Assembly: GCF_008124835.1 (NCBI RefSeq)
Contig: NZ_VNHW01000011.1
Location: 1-64,000, forward strand
Length of the DNA stretch: 64,000 bases
Reading direction: 5' to 3'
Source of the DNA: Blastococcus xanthinilyticus
Lineage (GTDB): Bacteria > Actinomycetota > Actinomycetes > Mycobacteriales > Geodermatophilaceae
Part shown: one piece after another, positions 47,702-55,926 of the stretch
How positions within the stretch are numbered: the stretch's first letter is position 1
Layout: every line of letters starts with the position of its first letter
Position numbers and translations under genes: made by a program
The notes under the pieces: generated by a model
The model's input: only the letters and a program-made list of their open reading frames with translations
The model's database searches: none
Told to the model about the DNA's origin: nothing

Positions 47702-49483
47702 GTGGCCAGGGAACTGAACGAGGTCGGCGTCGTGGGGCTGGGCACCATGGGGGCCGGCATCGCCGAGGTACTGGCCCGCGCGGGGCTGTCGGTCACCGCG
47801 GTGGAGATCTCCGACGACGCGCTCGCGCGCGGTCGCGGCCACCTGGAGCAGTCGACCGACCGCGCCGTGGCCCGCGGGAAGCTCGACCCGGCCGAGCGCG
47901 ACGCCATCTTCGAGCGGGTCCGGTTCACCACCTCGCTGGAGGATCTCGGCACGGCCGAGCTGGTCATCGAGGCCGTGCCCGAGCGGATGGAGCTCAAGGC
48001 CGACCTGTTCACCAAGCTGGACAAGATCTGCCCGCCGGACACCATCCTGGCCACCAACACCTCGAGCCTGTCGGTCACCGAGCTGTCGGTGGTCACCGGC
48101 CGGCCGAGCAAGGTCATCGGGATGCACTTCTTCAACCCGGCCCCGGTCATGAAGCTGGTCGAGGTGGTCCGCACCGTCGTCACCGAGCCCTCGGTGGTCG
48201 AGGACGTCGAGGCCCTGGCCGAGCGGCTGGGCAAGGTGGACGTCACGATCGGTGACAAGGCCGGCTTCATCGCCAACGCGCTGCTGTTCGGCTACCTCAA
48301 CCACGCCGTCTCGATGTACGAGAACCGGTACGCCAGCCGCGAGGACATCGACGCCGCCATGCGGCTGGGCTGCGGCCTGCCGATGGGCCCGCTCTCGCTG
48401 ATGGACCTCATCGGCATCGACACCGCCTACGAGATCCTCGACACGATGTACAAGCAGTCGCGCAACCGGCTGCACGCGCCGAGCCCGGTCATCAAGCAGA
48501 TGATGACGGCCGGGCTGCTGGGCCGGAAGTCCGGCCGCGGCTTCTACACCTACGCCGAGCCGGGCTCCGCGGAGGTCGTGGCCGACGCCGCGACGCCCCC
48601 CGCAGGCGGGGCCGCCGAAGGCGCGCGCGAGGTGCGGACGGTCGGCGTCGTCGGCTCCGGGACCATGGCCACCGGGATCATCGAGGTGGTGGCCAAGGGC
48701 GGCTACGACGTCCGGTTCGTCGCCCGGTCGCCCGAGAAGGTGGCGGCCGTCAGCACGGCGCTCACCAAGTCCCTGGACAAGCAGGTGGTGCGCGGCCGGC
48801 TCGAGCAGGCCGCCCGGGACGAGATCCTCGCCCGGGTCTCGGGGACGACGTCGCTCGACGAGCTCGCCGACCGCGACCTGGTCATCGAGGCGGTCGTGGA
48901 GTCGCTGCCGGTCAAGGAGGCGCTCTTCGCCAACCTCGGCGAGATCGCCAAGCCCGGCGCGGTGCTCGCCACCACCACCTCCAGTCTGCCGGTCATCGAG
49001 TGCGCCAAGGCCAGCGGGCGCCCGGCCGACGTCGTCGGGATGCACTTCTTCAACCCGGCGCAGGTCATGAAGCTGGTCGAGGTCGTCTCCACCATCTCCA
49101 CCGCGCCGGACGTCGCAGCCACCGCGCACGCGGTCAGCGCGCAGCTCGGCAAGCACGCGGTGTCGTGCACCGACCGGGCGGGCTTCATCGTCAACGCCCT
49201 GCTCTTCCCGTACCTGAACGACGCCGTGAAGATGCTCGAGGCGCACTACGCCACCGCCGACGACATCGATGCGGCCATGAAGGTCGGCTGCGGCTACCCG
49301 ATGGGGCCCTTCGAACTGCTGGACGTCGTCGGTCTGGACGTCTCGCTGGCCATCGAGCGGGAGCTCTACACCGAGTTCCGCGAGCCCGGGTTCGCCCCCG
49401 CGCCGCTGCTCGAGCACCTCGTCACCGCCGGCTACCTCGGCCGCAAGACCGGCCGCGGGTTCCGGGACCACGCCCGCGCCTGA
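47702..49483 (+). CDS. Tandem-fused 3-hydroxyacyl-CoA (3-hydroxybutyryl-CoA) dehydrogenase
   Basis: A 593-residue protein made of two full 3-hydroxyacyl-CoA dehydrogenases. Copy 1 is residues ~5-290: GLGTMGAG, NTSSLSVTEL, HFFNPAPVMKLVE and GRKSGRGFYTY. Copy 2 is residues ~315-593: GSGTMATG, TTSSLPVIE, HFFNPAQVMKLVE and GRKTGRGFRDH. Both keep the catalytic His and Glu, but the third Gly of the NAD loop is Ala in copy 2. It interconverts (S)-3-hydroxyacyl-CoA and 3-oxoacyl-CoA, a step in fatty acid breakdown and before Ccr in the ethylmalonyl-CoA pathway. GGGAGGAG lies seven bases before GTG 47702. Confidence 0.92.
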   Translation: MARELNEVGVVGLGTMGAGIAEVLARAGLSVTAVEISDDALARGRGHLEQSTDRAVARGKLDPAERDAIFERVRFTTSLEDLGTAELVIEAVPERMELKADLFTKLDKICPPDTILATNTSSLSVTELSVVTGRPSKVIGMHFFNPAPVMKLVEVVRTVVTEPSVVEDVEALAERLGKVDVTIGDKAGFIANALLFGYLNHAVSMYENRYASREDIDAAMRLGCGLPMGPLSLMDLIGIDTAYEILDTMYKQSRNRLHAPSPVIKQMMTAGLLGRKSGRGFYTYAEPGSAEVVADAATPPAGGAAEGAREVRTVGVVGSGTMATGIIEVVAKGGYDVRFVARSPEKVAAVSTALTKSLDKQVVRGRLEQAARDEILARVSGTTSLDELADRDLVIEAVVESLPVKEALFANLGEIAKPGAVLATTTSSLPVIECAKASGRPADVVGMHFFNPAQVMKLVEVVSTISTAPDVAATAHAVSAQLGKHAVSCTDRAGFIVNALLFPYLNDAVKMLEAHYATADDIDAAMKVGCGYPMGPFELLDVVGLDVSLAIERELYTEFREPGFAPAPLLEHLVTAGYLGRKTGRGFRDHARA

Positions 49484-49486
49484 CGC

Positions 49487-49804
49487 GTGCCCCGTCGCCG
49501 GCCCCGTCCCGGGGCAGCATCCGGTCCCCGGTCAGCCGGCCGGGGGCCGGTCCGTCGCGCCGACCCGGTCGAGGAGGCCGACGACGGTGACTGGGTGGTC
49601 CGGACGATCACCGGGTCGGCCACGTCCAAGACCTACCGCTGCCCGGGCTGCGACCAGGAGATCCGCCCCGGGACGCCGCACGTGGTGACCTGGCCGGCCT
49701 ACGCCCGCGACTCCGACCTCGACCCGTGGGACGTCGACTCGGCCGCGGACCGGCGCCGGCACTGGCACGCCACCTGCTGGCGGGCCCGCGACCATCGCCG
49801 CTGA
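49487..49804 (+). CDS. Small zinc-motif protein, widespread in actinobacteria
   Basis: A 105-residue protein with a basic, Pro/Arg-rich start and a compact domain GDWVVRTITGSATSKTYRCPGCDQEI...PHVVTWP...RRHWHATCW. CxxC, with the later His and Cys, looks like a zinc site (an HNH-like or treble-clef fold is possible). Proteins of this type occur in most actinobacteria, often named only as ATP/GTP-binding; the function is unknown. It starts three bases after the dehydrogenase stop, so the two are co-transcribed. Confidence 0.75.
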   Translation: MPRRRPRPGAASGPRSAGRGPVRRADPVEEADDGDWVVRTITGSATSKTYRCPGCDQEIRPGTPHVVTWPAYARDSDLDPWDVDSAADRRRHWHATCWRARDHRR

Positions 49805-49819
49805 CGTCGTGGGCGGCCG

Positions 49820-50440
49820 TCAGCCGAGGACGGCGGTGACCACGACGTTGTCGCGATAGCTGCGCCGGTCGGCGTCGAACTCCCCGCCGCAGGTGATCAG
49901 CTTCAGCTCGGCGCGTGGCGTCGGACCGTAGACCTCCTGGGTCGGGAACCGGTCCTTGGGGAACCGCTCGGTGCTCGTGACGGTGAATCGGGCCGTCGTG
50001 CCGTCGACGCGGTCGACGAGGACCTCGTCACCGGCGACCAGCTGGTCCAACCGGAAGAACACCGCGGGTCCGTCCCGGGAGTCGACGTGACCGGCGATCA
50101 CGGACGGCCCGACCTCACCGGGGGTCGGTCCCGCGGCGAACCAGCCGGCACGGGCGAAATCGGTCGGCGGCACCAGGACGCCCTCGCCGTCCACGCCGAG
50201 CTCGACCAGCGCGCTGTCCACGCCGATCGCCGGGAGACGCACCCGGACCGGCAGCGTCGCCGTTCCGGCACTGCCGTGCTCGGCCACCACCGGGACCGGC
50301 GCGGCCGCGGTGGCCCCCACCGCCGGGACGTCCGTGCCGGGGGAGATCAGCGCGACCGTGCCGGCCACCCCCAGCACGCCGGCGGCGAGCAGCCGCAGCA
50401 GCGGCTGCGCCGGCCGCCGCGGCCGACGGTGGGAGCCCAC
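49820..50440 (-). CDS. Class F sortase
   Basis: A 206-residue sortase: an N-terminal membrane helix (about residues 13-33), a linker and a sortase barrel. The catalytic His118 is in IAGHVDS, Cys184 in LKLITCGG (TLxTC-type) and Arg196 in RRSYRDN. Class F enzymes are actinobacterial and their substrates are poorly known. The gene begins 14 bases after the DUF4397 gene, whose product is probably a surface protein, but that protein has no clear LPxTG motif. Confidence 0.88.
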   Translation of the reverse strand: MGSHRRPRRPAQPLLRLLAAGVLGVAGTVALISPGTDVPAVGATAAAPVPVVAEHGSAGTATLPVRVRLPAIGVDSALVELGVDGEGVLVPPTDFARAGWFAAGPTPGEVGPSVIAGHVDSRDGPAVFFRLDQLVAGDEVLVDRVDGTTARFTVTSTERFPKDRFPTQEVYGPTPRAELKLITCGGEFDADRRSYRDNVVVTAVLG

Positions 50441-50454
50441 GGGGCGCGCGCGAC

Positions 50455-51309
50455 TCAGGAGCGGGCGGCGTGCCGGGCCGGACCGCGGCGCGACCGCCGG
50501 GCCACCAGCAGGCCGGTGAGGATCGTCAGGCCCACGGCGCCGCCCACCACGGCCGGGTCGGGCTCGCCGGCCGCGGTCCCGCCGGCTCCCGCCTCCACGC
50601 CGCCGGCCGGCACCACGCCCGAGCCGGCGGCGTCCAGGACCGTGCGCACGGTCAGCCCGCCCTCGGGCCGGTCCAGGACGAAGAGGCTGTACACCGAGCC
50701 CGCGGCCAGGTCCAGCGGCAGCTCGGTGGGCTTGCCGCCGACCGTGACCTGCAGCGCGCCGGCGTCGCCGGGGACGGTGGCGTAGTCACCGGCCTCGGCG
50801 AAGGCCAGACCGGTGGCCAGCTCGGTGCCGCCGACGGCGGCGTCCAGGGTCGGTGCCGTGCCTGCCGCGGAGACGACCCGCACCCGGGCCTGACCGGACG
50901 GCGCGAGCGTGAGGTCGTCCTCCAGCACCTCCAGGCCGAGGTCGGCGAAGCGGCCGACGCCGGCGACGGTGCGGGCGTCCCCGGTGCCGATCTCTACGGT
51001 GGTCGACAGCACCGGCGGGGCGGTCGGTTCGGCACCGGCCTGCCGCATGCTCACCGTGTAGACCCCCGCGGGGACGTCCTGGTACTCGGAGATGGTGCCG
51101 TAACCGACGCCGGGCACCGTGAGCAGCGCCGTCCCGTCGCCGGGGTCGGCGACGGAGTCGACGTACACGTCGACCGACGGGGTGTCCGGTGAGAGGTGGG
51201 CGAGACGCAGCAGCCCGTCGTCCTCGGAGGCGCCCGCGCCGGCGGGGACGACGAGCAGGAAACCGGCACTCAGCGCGGCCACGGACATCACACGGGTCAA
51301 CCGGTGCAC
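50455..51309 (-). CDS. DUF4397 surface protein with C-terminal anchor
   Basis: A 284-residue exported protein. A signal peptide (residues ~1-26, ending VPAGAGASE) leads to a DUF4397 domain (LLRLAHLSPDTPSVDVYVD... VPAGVYTVSMRQ... ARVRVVSAAGTAPTLDAAVGG), then a Gly/Ala linker and a final helix (VVGGAVGLTILTGLLVARRSRR) with a basic tail. This is the layout of sortase substrates, though no canonical LPxTG is seen before the helix. DUF4397 and class F sortase genes often occur together. GGAGG lies just before GTG 51309. Confidence 0.85.
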   Translation of the reverse strand: MHRLTRVMSVAALSAGFLLVVPAGAGASEDDGLLRLAHLSPDTPSVDVYVDSVADPGDGTALLTVPGVGYGTISEYQDVPAGVYTVSMRQAGAEPTAPPVLSTTVEIGTGDARTVAGVGRFADLGLEVLEDDLTLAPSGQARVRVVSAAGTAPTLDAAVGGTELATGLAFAEAGDYATVPGDAGALQVTVGGKPTELPLDLAAGSVYSLFVLDRPEGGLTVRTVLDAAGSGVVPAGGVEAGAGGTAAGEPDPAVVGGAVGLTILTGLLVARRSRRGPARHAARS

Positions 51310-51394
51310 GGTTCCTCCAGCAGATCGGACGCGGACCGGGAAGAGGTCCTGGGGTCCATTCGCCCACTCCACGCGACTCCTGTCCAACTGAGCG

Positions 51395-52300
51395 TCACGG
51401 GGACGCCTCGGCGACCAGCGCGTCGGGGTCCGATGCGTAGTGGTAGGACAACAGAACGCCGTCGTCCGTTACCTCGACGCGGTCGGGGGCGAAAGGTGGG
51501 AGCTGGGCCTCCAGCCAGGTGCGCAGTTCCGCGGTGGCCGCTTCGCCCGCGCCGACCGGCGCGTTCCCCACGGCGTCGAGCAGCACGCTGCGCGCCGGCC
51601 CCTCGGCTCCCTCGGCCCGAGGGAAGGCGGCCACGCCGAGGCCCTGGCGCGCGGTGAGCACCGCCAGCAGGGACAGCAGCCGCATGTCCACGTCGGCCGA
51701 CCGCAGCACCTCGGCGGCCTGCTCCGGCGCGCGCGTCGTGGGGTTCGCCAGGATGGCCCCGGCCAGCGAGCGTCGCCGGTCGAGCTGGTCGACCGTGGGC
51801 GTGCCGGGGGCGGGGTCGCGCAGCGCGAGGCCGTCGAAACGGGCGATCACCCGACCGCCGGGCTCGGCGGAGCGGTCGGTCACCGTGAGGACGAGGTCGT
51901 CCGGGCCGGTGGGCCGGTCGGTCGCCACCAGGTCATCGGGCGCTCCGGCGGCGAGCAGGTCGTCGCGCACGTCTCCTTCGGCGCGCAGCTGCGTGCGCGG
52001 AGGCAGTTCGCGGTCGGCCCAGTCCAGCAGGGCGGCCGCGGCCGGAGCGCCCGTCCGGCCGGCGGCGCCGGTGTCCGTCGCCGGGGCGCTGTCCGGGGCG
52101 GGCGTCGTCCCCCCGGCGCTGGACCGGTCCGCCCGCTCCGGCCGCGTCACCAGGGCGATCGTCGCCGCGGCCAGCACCGCCACGAGCACGATGGCGAGGA
52201 CCAGGACGAGCTGCCCGCGACGGTTGCCGACGATCGCGTCGAGCGGTCCCCCGGCGCGGTGCCGGTGCCGGTGCCGGTGCCGTGGGCTGCGGAAAGGCAC
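51395..52300 (-). CDS. Membrane-anchored extracellular protein with an His-Arg repeat N terminus
   Basis: A 301-residue protein. Residues 7-15 alternate His and Arg (RHRHRHRHR), a membrane helix spans about 28-51, and a Ser/Thr/Pro linker is followed by an Ala-rich alpha/beta domain (LLDWADRELPPRTQLRAEGDV... DMRLLSLLAVLTARQGLGVAAFPR). I do not recognise the domain. AGGAGG lies before GTG 52300. It sits between the DivIVA-like and DUF4397 genes in the same direction and probably belongs to the same surface operon. Confidence 0.7.
   Translation of the reverse strand: MPFRSPRHRHRHRHRAGGPLDAIVGNRRGQLVLVLAIVLVAVLAAATIALVTRPERADRSSAGGTTPAPDSAPATDTGAAGRTGAPAAAALLDWADRELPPRTQLRAEGDVRDDLLAAGAPDDLVATDRPTGPDDLVLTVTDRSAEPGGRVIARFDGLALRDPAPGTPTVDQLDRRRSLAGAILANPTTRAPEQAAEVLRSADVDMRLLSLLAVLTARQGLGVAAFPRAEGAEGPARSVLLDAVGNAPVGAGEAATAELRTWLEAQLPPFAPDRVEVTDDGVLLSYHYASDPDALVAEASP
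52258..52281. repeat. Four tandem copies of a hexanucleotide
   Basis: GGTGCC repeats four times without change. On the minus strand it encodes alternating His and Arg at the N terminus of the anchored protein. Six-base steps keep the frame. Confidence 0.85.
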
Positions 52301-52405
52301 CGCACCTCCTACCCGGCGTCCGTGGAGCGCTCCGTCGCAGGGCCGCCGGTCGGCCCGCGCGCGGTCGCGCGAGGGCTCGCTACCGCGGGTGGTGGGCTAC
52401 GGGGG

Positions 52406-53617
52406 TCAGCCCCGCGCCCGGACCGGCTGGTCGATGGACTGGGTGGAGGAGGTCGCCGCCGGTGTGTCGGTGGACCCCGCCCCGGACTCCGCGGGGGGAC
52501 CGGCCGGGGTGGGGGTCGGGCGGGGTGGGAGGGGCAGCTGCCGGGTCGTCGGCTCCCCGGGGCGCGCGGCGGCGGGGAAGGTGGCCGTCACCGGGTCCGG
52601 ACGGGTGGGCTGCCGTGCCGCCGCGGCCTCGCTCTCACCGCGGGTCACCTGGACGGCCGGCTGTTGACCGGTCTGGGGCCCGGTGACCTGGGCGGGGGAC
52701 TCGGCCCGGGGCCGTTCCGCCGCCGGGGCCGGCTGCGCGGCGGGGGTCTGCTGTTCCGCCGCGGCAGGAGCCGGCTGGGAGCGGCGGTCGGAGGCGGCCT
52801 GGTCCCGGGACTGCTGCGAGCGGTCACCGAGGTCGGGCAGGCTGTCGAGCAGGCGGCGGGCCTGGACCAGCCGGCTGGTCAGCTCGTCGCGCACCTCGCG
52901 GATCGCCTCGGCGCGCGCCTCGGCCTCGGCGACCAGCTGGGTCGCGTGCTGCTCGGCGGCGGAGATCCGCTGGCGGGCGGCCTGCGTGGAGACGCGCTCC
53001 CGCTCCTCCTCGGCGCGGGCCGCCTCGGCGCGGCGGGCGCGCTGGGCGATGTCGAAGTCCTCCTCGACCTTGGCCCGCCGGGCCTGGGACTCGGCGTCCA
53101 GCCGGGCCACCCGCTCCTGGGCCTTGGCCACCAGCTCGTCGGCCCGGATCTGGGCCTTCTGCGCGATCTGCTCCGCGCCCTGGCGGGCCTCGGCGATCAT
53201 CCGCTCGATCTCGGCCTGCCCGGCGGCGTGCCGCTCCAGCAGCGCCCGCTCCTCGGCGGCGGTCTGCTCGCGCACGGCCATGGCGTCGGCCTCGGCGGCG
53301 CGGCGGATGTCCGCCGCCTCCTCCTCGGCGAGCTGCAGCATGTGCTGGATGCGCTCGCTGATGTTCTCGAAGGTCGGCGCGGCGGCGGTGGCGGCCTTGC
53401 GGCGCAGCTGCTCGATCTCGCCGTGCAGCGCCGACAGCTGACCGGCCAGGTCCGCGGACCGCGCGGCGGCGGCGTCGCGGTCGGCCAGCGCGATGCGGAA
53501 GTCGGCCTCGAGCCGCTCGATCGTGTCGGCGACCTGGTTGCGGTCGTACCCCCGCAGCACGACGTCGAAGGAGTGCTGCGCCTCGTGGACCGGGAGATCG
53601 TGGCGGGGGTCGTTCAT
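52406..53617 (-). CDS. DivIVA-like coiled-coil protein
   Basis: A 403-residue cytoplasmic protein. Residues 10-40 (FDVVLRGYDRNQVADTIERLEADF) are the membrane-curvature-sensing start of DivIVA-domain proteins. A coiled coil rich in Ala, Glu, Gln and Arg runs from about 45 to 280, and the last 120 residues are a Pro/Ala/Gln-rich disordered tail. Such proteins organise polar growth or cell division in actinobacteria. ATG 53617 has GAGG eight bases upstream. It heads the string of surface genes 49820-52300, linking them to cell-pole or wall organisation. Confidence 0.82.
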   Translation of the reverse strand: MNDPRHDLPVHEAQHSFDVVLRGYDRNQVADTIERLEADFRIALADRDAAAARSADLAGQLSALHGEIEQLRRKAATAAAPTFENISERIQHMLQLAEEEAADIRRAAEADAMAVREQTAAEERALLERHAAGQAEIERMIAEARQGAEQIAQKAQIRADELVAKAQERVARLDAESQARRAKVEEDFDIAQRARRAEAARAEEERERVSTQAARQRISAAEQHATQLVAEAEARAEAIREVRDELTSRLVQARRLLDSLPDLGDRSQQSRDQAASDRRSQPAPAAAEQQTPAAQPAPAAERPRAESPAQVTGPQTGQQPAVQVTRGESEAAAARQPTRPDPVTATFPAAARPGEPTTRQLPLPPRPTPTPAGPPAESGAGSTDTPAATSSTQSIDQPVRARG

Positions 53618-53716
53618 GGCTCCATCCTCGCAGAAGGGGAAGGGCTCGTCACCGTTCCGGGGTCGTGGGATACCACGCGCCCCGGCCGTCCCTGCTGACA
53701 CGCCGGGTGACGCGCC

Positions 53717-53753
53717 GACAGGGGCCGGGCCGCAGCGCGGCCCGGCCCCTGTC
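53717..53753. terminator. Seventeen-base-pair hairpin after ccr
   Basis: GACAGGGGCCGGGCCGC (53717-53733) and GCGGCCCGGCCCCTGTC (53737-53753) pair perfectly around a three-base loop, 20 bases beyond the ccr stop on the minus strand. Confidence 0.85.
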
Positions 53754-53773
53754 GACCCCGAGCGGGTCGTCGT

Positions 53774-55105
53774 TCAGATGCCGCGGAAGCGGTTGATCGC
53801 GTCCAGGTGCTTCGCCCGCTTCTCGGCGTCCTTCACGCCCAGGCCCTCCTCGGGAGCGAGGGTGAGGACGCCGACCTTGCCCTGGTGGGCGTTGCGGTGG
53901 ACGTCGAGCGCGGCCTGGCCGACCTCGGCCATCGGGTACACCTTCGACAGGGTCGGGTGGATGAGGCCCTTGTCGATCAGGCGGTTGGCCTCCCACGCCT
54001 CCTTGTAGTTGGCGAAGTGCGAGCTGACGATCCGCTTGAGGTTCATCCAGAGGTAGCGGTTGTCGTACTCGTGCATGTAGCCGGTGGTGGAGGCGCAGGT
54101 GACGATCGTGCCGCCCTTCTTGGCGACGTAGACGCTGGCGCCGAAGGTCTCCCGGCCGGGGTGCTCGAACACGATGTCGACGTCGTCGCCGCCGGTGAGC
54201 TCACGGATCTTCTTGCCCAGGCGCTGCCACTCCTTGGGGTCCTGGGTCCGCTCGTCCTTCCAGAAGCGGTAGCCCTCGGCGGAGCGGTCGATGACCAGCT
54301 CGGCGCCCATGTTCCGGACGATCTCGGCCTTCTCCGGGCTGCTCACCACGCAGACCGGGATCGCCCCGCCGTTGAGCGCCATCTGGGTGGCGTAGGAGCC
54401 CAGGCCGCCGGAGGCGCCCCAGATGAGCACGGTGTCGCCCTGCTTCATGGCCGCGCCGTTCCGGCTCACCAGCTGCCGGTAGGCGGTGGAGTTGACCAGC
54501 CCGGGGCTGGCCGCCTCCTCCCAGGACAGGTGGGCGGGCTTGGGCATGAGCTGGTTGCTCTTGACCAGCGCCAGCTCCGCGAGGCCGCCGAAGTTGGTCT
54601 CGAAGCCCCAGATCCGCTGCTGCGGGTCCATCATCGTGTCGTCGTGGCCGGCCGGGTCCTCGAGCTCCACCGAGAGGCAGTGCGCGACGACCTCGTCGCC
54701 CGGCTTCCACTTGTTCACGCCCGGGCCGACCCGCAGGACGACGCCGGCGAGGTCGGAGCCCACCACGTGGTAGGGCAGGTCGTGCCGCTTGGTCAGGTCG
54801 TTCTGCCGGCCGTAGCGCTCCAGGAAGCCGAAGGTCGAGACCGGCTCGAAGATCGACGTCCACACGGTGTTGTAGTTCACCGAGGACGCCATGACGGCCA
54901 CGATCGCCTCGCCCGGGCCGAGCTCGGGGGTGGCGACCTCCTCGACGTGGAGGGACTTGCGGGGGTCCTTGTCCTTGGTGGGGATCCCCTCGAACATGTC
55001 CTGCTCGTCCTTGCGGACCAGCACGGCCCGGTAGGACTCCGGCACGGCCAGGCCTCCCAGCGCGTCCAGCTGGTCGGCGAGGATGGCGTCCCTGATCTCG
55101 TTCAC
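53774..55105 (-). CDS. ccr: Crotonyl-CoA carboxylase/reductase
   Basis: A 443-residue medium-chain dehydrogenase that reductively carboxylates crotonyl-CoA with NADPH to (2S)-ethylmalonyl-CoA. The NADPH loop is WGASGGLGSYA. The four CO2-site residues known from Kitasatospora Ccr (Asn81, Phe170, Glu171, His365) are all present with a constant shift of two: Asn79 in NYNTVW, Phe168-Glu169 in WGFETNFG, and His363 in SSHFANY. It is therefore a true carboxylase, not a simple enoyl reductase. Its product goes to the epimerase encoded next to it and to the mutase at 40172. GGGAG precedes GTG 55105. Confidence 0.95.
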   Translation of the reverse strand: MNEIRDAILADQLDALGGLAVPESYRAVLVRKDEQDMFEGIPTKDKDPRKSLHVEEVATPELGPGEAIVAVMASSVNYNTVWTSIFEPVSTFGFLERYGRQNDLTKRHDLPYHVVGSDLAGVVLRVGPGVNKWKPGDEVVAHCLSVELEDPAGHDDTMMDPQQRIWGFETNFGGLAELALVKSNQLMPKPAHLSWEEAASPGLVNSTAYRQLVSRNGAAMKQGDTVLIWGASGGLGSYATQMALNGGAIPVCVVSSPEKAEIVRNMGAELVIDRSAEGYRFWKDERTQDPKEWQRLGKKIRELTGGDDVDIVFEHPGRETFGASVYVAKKGGTIVTCASTTGYMHEYDNRYLWMNLKRIVSSHFANYKEAWEANRLIDKGLIHPTLSKVYPMAEVGQAALDVHRNAHQGKVGVLTLAPEEGLGVKDAEKRAKHLDAINRFRGI

Positions 55106-55153
55106 GCGTACTCCCGGGTCATCGGTGGCCGGAGTCGGCCGGGCTCGGAGGGC

Positions 55154-55192
55154 GGTGGTGCGGCGGGGTGGTGCGGCGGGGTGGTGCGGCAG
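55154..55192. repeat. Three 13-base direct repeats in the ccr leader region
   Basis: GGTGGTGCGGCGG occurs at 55154, 55167 and, with one change near its end, at 55180. The array lies between the ccr start and its presumed promoter, inside the 5' leader of ccr. No function is evident. Confidence 0.7.
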
Positions 55193-55208
55193 AGCGAGCG
55201 GTGGCGCG

Positions 55209-55226
55209 ATGTTACCGGTGGGTAAC
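55209..55226 (-). promoter_or_regulatory. ccr operator-like palindrome over a -10 box
   Basis: GTTACC-GGTG-GGTAAC at 55211-55226 has perfect six-base arms. On the minus strand TAACAT (55214 down to 55209) is a good -10 box for ccr, so a protein bound at the palindrome would cover it. The size and symmetry suit a TetR-type repressor. A related element precedes ecm at 40137-40152. Confidence 0.6.
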
Positions 55227-55242
55227 CAATCGCGGGAGGGGG

Positions 55243-55719
55243 TCAGTGCGCGCCCGGCGCGGCGGGCTGCACGAGCTCGACGAGGACGCCGCCGGCGTCC
55301 TTGGGGTGGACGAAGTTGACCCGGCTGCCGGCGGTCCCGCGCTTGGGGACGTCGTAGAGCAGCCGGAGCCCGCGCTCGCGCAGGGTGGCGCTCACCGCCT
55401 CGACGTCCTCGACGCGGAACGCGAGCTGCTGCAGGCCGGGCCCGGAGCGGCCGATGAACGTCGCGATCGTCGACTCGGGGGTCAGCGGCGCGAGCAGCTG
55501 GATCCGGGTCTCGCCGTCCCCGACCGCGAGCATGGCCTCGCGGACGCCCTGCTCCTCGTTGGTCTCCTCGTGCACCGACTGCACGCCGAAGGCGCGGGAG
55601 TAGAAGGCGATCGCCTCGTCCAGGTCGGGGACGGCGATGCCGACGTGGTCGATGGTGGTGAACAGCCCGGCGGGCAGACCCGGGGGGCTGCTGGTGTGAT
55701 CGGCGTCGTTGGTGGTCAC
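55243..55719 (-). CDS. mce: Methylmalonyl/ethylmalonyl-CoA epimerase
   Basis: A 158-residue glyoxalase-fold enzyme that swaps the 2R and 2S forms of (ethyl/methyl)malonyl-CoA. The first metal His is in TIDHVGIAV, then MLAVGDGETRIQLLAPL, the second in QLAFRV (His replaced by Ala-Phe context; metal residues only partly clear), and the last Glu in VLVELVQP. It joins Ccr, which makes the 2S form, to Ecm, which uses the 2R form. CACTAT on the minus strand (55731 to 55726) lies six bases before GTG 55719: leaderless. A CCGGTAAG half-element like that of ccr and ecm is at 55732-55739. Epimerase followed by thiolase is also the order in Mycobacterium. Confidence 0.88.
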   Translation of the reverse strand: MTTNDADHTSSPPGLPAGLFTTIDHVGIAVPDLDEAIAFYSRAFGVQSVHEETNEEQGVREAMLAVGDGETRIQLLAPLTPESTIATFIGRSGPGLQQLAFRVEDVEAVSATLRERGLRLLYDVPKRGTAGSRVNFVHPKDAGGVLVELVQPAAPGAH

Positions 55720-55926
55720 CCGGGCATAGTGCCGGTAAGACGTCTGAGACGACACGTGGATGTGGCACGCTTCACGGCCGGGTGACCGGCATCCCCCGCC
55801 CGGTCCGCTCGTTGCACCCCGCAGAAGAGCACGGTCCTATCCTGGTGGGCAGCCCGAACCGCGCGGCCTGCGCGGTCTGCCCTGTTGAACGGTCGCCGGA
55901 GCCGGCGGCCCGGCACTGGAGGCCTC

